NCBI RefSeq assembly: GCF_000772945.1
Contig: NZ_JPVN01000011.1
Coordinates: 62,001 to 126,000 of the forward strand
Length of the DNA stretch: 64,000 nt
Source: Ureibacillus manganicus DSM 26584
GTDB lineage: Bacteria; Bacillota; Bacilli; Bacillales_A; Planococcaceae
Direction: 5' to 3'
In this document: positions 59,633 through 64,000 of the stretch, piece by piece
How positions within the stretch are numbered: position 1 is the stretch's first letter
Layout of the letters: every line of letters begins with the position of its first letter
Translations under genes and position numbers: made by a program
Notes under the pieces: generated by a model
Told to the model about the DNA's origin: nothing
The model's input: the letters and a program-made list of their open reading frames with translations, nothing else
Databases searched by the model: none

Positions 59633-60194
59633 AAAGACCTTCCTTTCGAATATATGCTTCAACACCTTCAGGAAGTAAAAATTTTAATGTCCCACCAGTT
59701 GCAAGTCTATGTCGAATCAATGTTGATGATAGGTCTATTTCAGGTGCTTCAATCATTTGTACCGTATAGTTTGAATTTGAAGAAGTTGAACCAGGACGTT
59801 TAAATCCAACAAATTTAACTAGTTTTACTAACTCATCAATGTTATACCACGTTTCTAGCGTGTCAATCATGTCTCCACCTATGATAAAGTAAAATTGAAC
59901 ATCTGGTTCACGTTCACACAATTCTACCATCGTATCATAAGTGTATGATACACCACCACGTTCAATTTCAATTTTTTCTATCTTGAAATAAGGATATGGT
60001 TTAATCATCATCTCTAACATTTGAATTCGATTGAATGTGGTGGCATCTTCTCTATGTTGTTTATGAGGTGCAATTGCATTTGGCATAAAACGGACTTCAT
60101 CAAGTTTTAGTGCATGAAAAGCTTCATTAGCACATATAAGATGGCCGATGTGTGGGGGATTAAATGTTCCCCCTAAAATGCCAACCCTTTTCAT
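59619..60194 (-). CDS. nadD: Nicotinate-nucleotide adenylyltransferase NadD
   Basis: NadD makes nicotinate adenine dinucleotide in NAD synthesis. The 191-residue nucleotidyltransferase has GILGGTFNPPHIGHL at the start, FYFIIGGDMIDTLETWY and a C-terminal ISSTxIR-like LSSTLIRHRL. It lies after yhbY and overlaps yqeK. Confidence 0.95.
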   Translation of the reverse strand: MKRVGILGGTFNPPHIGHLICANEAFHALKLDEVRFMPNAIAPHKQHREDATTFNRIQMLEMMIKPYPYFKIEKIEIERGGVSYTYDTMVELCEREPDVQFYFIIGGDMIDTLETWYNIDELVKLVKFVGFKRPGSTSSNSNYTVQMIEAPEIDLSSTLIRHRLATGGTLKFLLPEGVEAYIRKEGLYGTG

Positions 60195-60205
60195 TAACCA
60201 ACACC

Positions 60206-60511
60206 TTACTTTTTATCTACTCTTGGTAAATTTATTTTTTTATTATTTTTTGATTCTTTATAAAGTACAACTGTTAGTCCAATCAATTGAACTAGCTCAG
60301 AGTTTGTACCTTCAGCAAGTGCTACTGCAACTTCATCTTTTTCGTCTGCACAATTATCGAGTATACGTACTTTTAATAACTCACGTGCTTCTAGCGCATC
60401 GCTAATTTGAAGAAGCATTTGCTCATTCACGCCACCTTTACCAACTTGGAAGATGGGAGTTAAATGATGTGCTTCTGCTCTTAAATATCTTTTTTGTTTT
60501 CCTGTTAACAT
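60206..60511 (-). CDS. yhbY: RNA-binding protein YhbY (CRM domain)
   Basis: YhbY/YqeI is a CRM-domain protein associated with pre-50S ribosomes. The 101-residue protein shows LTGKQKRYLRAEAHHL, the GxxG-like VGKGGVNEQM loop and a Lys-rich tail. AGGAGG precedes the ATG. Confidence 0.93.
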   Translation of the reverse strand: MLTGKQKRYLRAEAHHLTPIFQVGKGGVNEQMLLQISDALEARELLKVRILDNCADEKDEVAVALAEGTNSELVQLIGLTVVLYKESKNNKKINLPRVDKK

Positions 60512-60554
60512 AAATTCTAGCGTCCTCCTAAGACTTTCGGAACAAATTTTACTC

Positions 60555-61379
60555 CTACTTTACGTTTTCTGTTAGTTTTTCAATCATTGCTTTTGTATTT
60601 GGGTAGTGTCCTAACCAATGTTCGTAGGCAATTGCTCCTTGATGCACAAACATTCCAATACCAGTAACAATCGTTGCCCCAATATTAGATGCATGCTGTA
60701 AAAATGGAGTCATTAATGGATTATACACAATATCAGCAGCAATTGCTTCTGTTGACATATCGTCGATTGAGAATGGTAAGTCTGTATCTCCATAAATCAT
60801 TCCTGCAGATGTGGTTTGAATTAGTATTTTGTACTGATTTAATGTTTCACTTGCTTCATCATTTGAAATAGCTTTACCAATGCCTAATGCATCAACTAAA
60901 TCATGAGCTTTTGAAACCGTTCGATTCGACACAGTTATATTTTCATAACCTTGATTTTTTAGTGCAAATGCAATTCCTCTTGCAGCACCACCTGCACCGA
61001 TTATTAAAACAGACTGATCCCGATGTTCTTCACCAATTACTTCTTCTAATGAACGAACAAATCCATCGCCATCTGTATTATACCCTTTTAATTTACCATT
61101 CTGTAATCGTACAACTGTATTTACAGCACCCATAAGTCGCGCTGTTTCATCGATTTCATCTAAATACTGGATAATCGATTGTTTATGTGGAATTGTTACA
61201 CAAAATCCACTTACACCTAACAACTTTAGTGAATCAACAGCCTTTTCCAATTCTTCTTTCTTCACCTGTATGGGGATAAAAGCTGCATCAATCCCATCGT
61301 TTTCATACCAACTAGTATGCATTTCTGGAGATTTCGACTGAGCAATTGGATCTCCAATTACGGCAAACCATTTCTTCAT
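60555..61379 (-). CDS. aroE: Shikimate dehydrogenase
   Basis: AroE reduces 3-dehydroshikimate with NADPH in aromatic amino acid synthesis. The 274-residue protein has IGDPIAQSKSPEMHT, CVTIPHKQ (catalytic Lys), GAGGAARGIAFAL (NADP-binding) and QGAIAYEHWLG. It lies between yqeH and yhbY, as in B. subtilis. Confidence 0.96.
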   Translation of the reverse strand: MKKWFAVIGDPIAQSKSPEMHTSWYENDGIDAAFIPIQVKKEELEKAVDSLKLLGVSGFCVTIPHKQSIIQYLDEIDETARLMGAVNTVVRLQNGKLKGYNTDGDGFVRSLEEVIGEEHRDQSVLIIGAGGAARGIAFALKNQGYENITVSNRTVSKAHDLVDALGIGKAISNDEASETLNQYKILIQTTSAGMIYGDTDLPFSIDDMSTEAIAADIVYNPLMTPFLQHASNIGATIVTGIGMFVHQGAIAYEHWLGHYPNTKAMIEKLTENVK

Positions 61380-61426
61380 TTCCCATAAACCTCTTCTCTT
61401 TAAATGTCATGCTTTTAAAAATGAAG

Positions 61427-62530
61427 TTAAATCAATGAAGGACGAATAAACACCTCTACACCTTTTGGGGCATGAACAGCAACAACTACATTCGGGTGTT
61501 GTACTGTAATCCAACCCAATCCAGAAATAACGACATCCGTTTTTCCTTCCTTAATTGAAAATTCATGGCGAACAAGTTCAGGTAATTTTTCAATATGTTT
61601 TGAAGTTGGAGGGGCTAATAATTCACCTTTATGTTCTTCGTATAATTGGTCTGCTTTTTCAAGTTTCGTACGATGAATAGGTAAGTCATTTGCCACATGA
61701 ACAGTAAAGGCAGATCTTTCCCCTTTAATGAAATCAAATCTAGCCAAAGCACCAATAAACAAGGTTTGTCCTGGGTTTTGCTGATACACTTTCGGCTTTA
61801 TTTCTTTTTTTGGTGTAATATATTTTAATTCACTCGCATCAATATGGTGGGCCATTTGATGATGATTAATAATTCCAGGCGTATCAAAAAGTGATGCACC
61901 GTCATCTAATGGGATTTCTATCATATCTAGCGTTGTGCCAGGGAAATGTGATGTCGTAATAACATTACCTTCACCTGTTGCTTGTTTAATAATACGATTA
62001 ATAAATGTTGATTTTCCAACATTTGTACTACCTACTACGTAAACGTTTTTCTTTTTTCTATATTGTTCGATAGCTTGTACAACTTCTGCTATCCCAGTCC
62101 CTTTATGAGCGCTTACTAACAACACATCAATCGGCTGTAATCCTAGACTTTTTGCTTCCCTCTTAATCCAGTTAATGACTTTACTTGGTTTAACTGATTT
62201 AGGAAGTAAATCTACTTTGTTTGCAACTAACAACACTGGATTGTTTCCTACAAAACGATGAAGTCCAGGAAGCCAGCTGCCATTGAAATCGAAAATATCG
62301 ACAATTTTCACAATCAGACCTTCTTGTTCACCAAGGCCGTTTAGAATTCGCAAAAAGTCATCGGAAGTTAATGTAACAGGTTGAATTTCGTTGTAGTTTT
62401 TTAAACGGAAACATCGTTGGCAAATAACTGTTTCCTTATCGATTGAGGAAGGTGGTGTATATCCTACTTCATTTTTATTTTCTGTTTGAATTACTGCACC
62501 ACAACCAATGCAATGTAGCACTTCTGTCAT
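61427..62530 (-). CDS. yqeH: Circularly permuted GTPase YqeH
   Basis: YqeH is needed for 30S ribosome assembly. The protein opens with a zinc finger (CIGCGAVIQ and CQRCFRLKNY), then the G motifs in permuted order: NKVDLLP (G4), SAHKGTG (G5), GSTNVGKSTFIN (G1) and DTPG (G3). A C-terminal RNA-binding part follows. The start is the ATG at 62530 (367 aa) after GGAGG; the longer frame begins with a TTG overlapping that site. It overlaps the yqeG stop by 4 bases. Confidence 0.96.
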   Translation of the reverse strand: MTEVLHCIGCGAVIQTENKNEVGYTPPSSIDKETVICQRCFRLKNYNEIQPVTLTSDDFLRILNGLGEQEGLIVKIVDIFDFNGSWLPGLHRFVGNNPVLLVANKVDLLPKSVKPSKVINWIKREAKSLGLQPIDVLLVSAHKGTGIAEVVQAIEQYRKKKNVYVVGSTNVGKSTFINRIIKQATGEGNVITTSHFPGTTLDMIEIPLDDGASLFDTPGIINHHQMAHHIDASELKYITPKKEIKPKVYQQNPGQTLFIGALARFDFIKGERSAFTVHVANDLPIHRTKLEKADQLYEEHKGELLAPPTSKHIEKLPELVRHEFSIKEGKTDVVISGLGWITVQHPNVVVAVHAPKGVEVFIRPSLI

Positions 62531-63048
62531 TCTTTTTCCTCCCAAGTTTTAATACCTCTACGTTTTAATGAGTTAAATACACGTCGTTCAACAAAACGAT
62601 TAAATTTCGTCACCATACCATCGGATTCAGCCACAGGTCGAACTAAGATGGTATATAATTTTAAACGATTCGCACCCATAATATCAGTTAGTAATTGGTC
62701 TCCTACCATTACTACTTCTTTACGATCTAGTTTAATTTGCTTTAATGCAGCTAAATAAGCAGCACCTAATGGCTTTCTTGCCTTGAAGATAAATGGAATG
62801 CCTAGAGGTTCTGCAAATCGTTTAACACGTTCTTCATTATTGTTAGATGCGATAATTACTTTAATTCCTGCATCTTCCATTTCTTTAAGCCAATGCGCAA
62901 TCTCTTCAGTTGCATCATGTCGATCCCATTCAATTAATGTATTATCTAGGTCAGTAATAATACCTTTAATCCCTAATTTCTTCAATTTTTCTGCTGTTAT
63001 TTCATAAACAGAAGTAACAAACTCTTTTGGTAATAAAAAATTATACAA
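62527..63048 (-). CDS. yqeG: HAD-family phosphatase YqeG
   Basis: YqeG is a HAD superfamily phosphatase (subfamily IIIA) of uncertain substrate. The nucleophile motif is DLDNTLIEWD, with IIASNNNEERV and MVGDQLLTDIMGANRL downstream. At 173 aa it is the usual size. It heads the transcript that continues into yqeH, aroE, yhbY, nadD, yqeK, rsfS and yqeM. Confidence 0.94.
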   Translation of the reverse strand: MYNFLLPKEFVTSVYEITAEKLKKLGIKGIITDLDNTLIEWDRHDATEEIAHWLKEMEDAGIKVIIASNNNEERVKRFAEPLGIPFIFKARKPLGAAYLAALKQIKLDRKEVVMVGDQLLTDIMGANRLKLYTILVRPVAESDGMVTKFNRFVERRVFNSLKRRGIKTWEEKE

Positions 63049-63160
63049 CGATAATACCCCTCAAATCTTTTATCTTTTATTAAACAACAGAATGATCCTT
63101 TTTAGCAATTTAGGTCCACCTGTTTGTCAAAGTCCGCGCTTATATACAGACTAAAAATTG

Positions 63161-63215
63161 CCACATCCTGTGGGCTAAACCACAACCAGCACTTGAAACG
63201 ACTGGTTGAACGTTC
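63161..63215. repeat. Small palindromes between yqeG and sigK
   Basis: The 63049-63421 gap holds no gene. It contains CCACA-TCC-TGTGG (63161-63173) and an ACCAG...CTGGT pair just after it, like the hairpins at 78-370 and 20100-20150. The rest is AT-rich. Confidence 0.45.
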
Positions 63216-63228
63216 ACTTTATTTTTAG

Positions 63229-63237
63229 ATTATATCA
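63229..63237 (-). promoter_or_regulatory. Extended -10 promoter element for the yqeG operon
   Basis: On the minus strand TGATATAAT matches an extended -10 (TGn-TATAAT). No good -35 is seen. It lies about 180 bases upstream of yqeG, so the palindrome-bearing stretch would be in the 5' untranslated region. Confidence 0.5.
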
Positions 63238-63384
63238 TAAGAGAATAGGTTGTCCTATCGTCACCCTGTCATTTCTTGCATATAATAGGCAATACAACAG
63301 AAATTGACATGAAATTCAATTTTCTATTGTATAATATTTTTCTTCTCTTTTCATAAAGTATTTTCATTTTCACCCAGTAAAAAT

Positions 63385-63392
63385 CATATAAT
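63385..63392 (+). promoter_or_regulatory. Possible SigE-type -10 element of sigK
   Basis: CATATAAT resembles the SigE -10 consensus CATACAMT and lies 30 bases before the sigK start. A matching -35 was not clear. SigE control is expected from the family. Confidence 0.4.
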
Positions 63393-63421
63393 GTCGAAAA
63401 AGGTAGAAAGGATGACTTTCC

Positions 63422-64000
63422 TTGGGCGGAATCTTTGCTTCACTTATGCAGCTTTGGTTAGATATTCCTTCTTTCCTTGGATATCTTAAGGGTCAGGCTT
63501 TTCATAAGCCTTTTACTAAAGAAGAAGAGGCAAAGGCAATCGAACGTTTTATGGCTGGTGATGAACAAGCTCGACTTGATTTAATCGAGCGAAACATGAG
63601 ACTCGTCGCGCACGTTGTAAAGAAATTCCATCCTGCACACGAGCAATTAGATGATTATATTTCAATTGGTACGATTGGATTAATGAAAGCAGTAAGCAGT
63701 TACACACCTGATAAAAAAACGCGCCTTGCAACATACGCAGCAAGGTGTATTGAAAATGAAATTTTAATGCATCTTCGGGCACAGAAAAAAGTACAAAAAG
63801 ACGTTTCATTGTTTGAACCTATCGGAGTGGATAAAGAAGGTCAATCTTTGCAAATCCGTGACCTACTTCAAATGGATGAACAACCCGCTATAGATGTCAT
63901 TGAGCAAAAAGAGAGCTTTGAACAACTTTATGAATATTTAAACACACTTGAATCTAGGGAGCTTGAGATCATTGTCTTTAGATATGGGCTTAATAATAAT
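63422..64000 (+). CDS. sigK: Sporulation sigma factor SigK (3' end beyond the window)
   Basis: SigK directs late mother-cell transcription during sporulation and is made as pro-SigK. The frame from a TTG at 63422 reads GGIFASLMQLWLDIPSF, the hydrophobic pro-sequence cleaved by SpoIVFB. Sigma region 2 follows with RNMRLVAHVVKKF, ISIGTIGLMKAV and LATYAARCIENEILMHLRA. The beginning of region 4 is LESRELEIIVFRYGL. GAAAGGA lies 9 bases upstream, and an in-frame TGA at 63413 excludes a longer start. The frame is unbroken for 193 codons. The end is cut by the window edge. Confidence 0.93.
   Translation, partial: MGGIFASLMQLWLDIPSFLGYLKGQAFHKPFTKEEEAKAIERFMAGDEQARLDLIERNMRLVAHVVKKFHPAHEQLDDYISIGTIGLMKAVSSYTPDKKTRLATYAARCIENEILMHLRAQKKVQKDVSLFEPIGVDKEGQSLQIRDLLQMDEQPAIDVIEQKESFEQLYEYLNTLESRELEIIVFRYGLNNN

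Noticed and set aside
63300-63335. TTGACA and TATAAT upstream of sigK as a SigA promoter
   Set aside because: The spacing is 20 bases, too long for a good SigA promoter, and sigK is expected to need SigE.
63549-63809. 86-codon minus-strand frame near the window end
   Set aside because: It is antisense to sigK.

Overview
The window looks like a core-chromosome segment of a low-GC, endospore-forming Bacillales. Gene order follows the Bacillus subtilis yqfT-to-sigK region (nfo, cshB, ispH ... sigA, dnaG ... era ... floA, rpsU ... mtaB, dnaJ, dnaK, hrcA, lepA, spoIIP, gpr, rpsT, comE, aroE, yqeH, sigK). Spore genes (spoIIP, gpr, yqfC, yqfD, sigK) show sporulation. A single-chain GlyRS replaces GlyQS, several genes the relatives have at these junctions are missing, and TTG/GTG starts are frequent. 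Together these suggest the Lysinibacillus/Solibacillus-type Caryophanaceae (Planococcaceae) rather than Bacillus proper; this placement is inference. Almost all genes lie on the minus strand.

Region by region. 1-420: a GC-richer, hairpin-dense intergenic repeat. 425-6464: DUF2624-like protein, a DacB/DacC-type D,D-carboxypeptidase, endonuclease IV, CshB helicase, IspH and YqfQ. 6609-11583: an accessory C4-dicarboxylate module, DctR-DctS divergent from DctB and DctP, with a perfect cre site before dctP. 11663-19709: yqfO, trmK, cccA, an acyl-CoA dehydrogenase remnant, a membrane protein, sigA, dnaG, ppsR and ccpN. 19797-22341: a plus-strand island with a T-box leader carrying a repeat-bounded insert, glyS, and an unknown helical protein. 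22350-33912: recO, a nitronate monooxygenase-like gene, era, cdd, dgkA, ybeY, pgpH, phoH, yqfD, yqfC, a membrane-anchored unknown, floA and a short nfeD. 34167-35179: rpsU and deoC. 35376-38215: a plus-strand three-gene membrane glycosylation cassette (GtrII-like, GT2, GtrA-like). 38271-46431: mtaB, rsmE, prmA, dnaJ, dnaK, grpE and hrcA behind a promoter plus CIRCE operator. 46522-57824: hemW, an unknown, lepA, spoIIP, gpr, rpsT, holA, yqzM, comEC, comEB and a frameshifted comEA. 57923-63048: yqeM, rsfS, yqeK, nadD, yhbY, aroE, yqeH and yqeG. 63422-64000: the 5' part of an uninterrupted sigK.

How they work together. Most genes serve replication, transcription, translation, ribosome and tRNA maturation, chaperones and DNA repair. 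The accessory pieces are the dicarboxylate sensing/uptake module, the glycosylation cassette, deoC, the monooxygenase and the carboxypeptidase. No complete mobile element, CRISPR array, rRNA or tRNA gene was seen. I did not find a clearly new multi-gene system. The strongest anomalies are the structured insert in the glyS T-box leader, the one-base frameshift in comEA, ribosome-binding sites buried in hairpins ahead of sporulation genes yqfC and spoIIP, and a family of small palindromes with a TCCTG-like loop.
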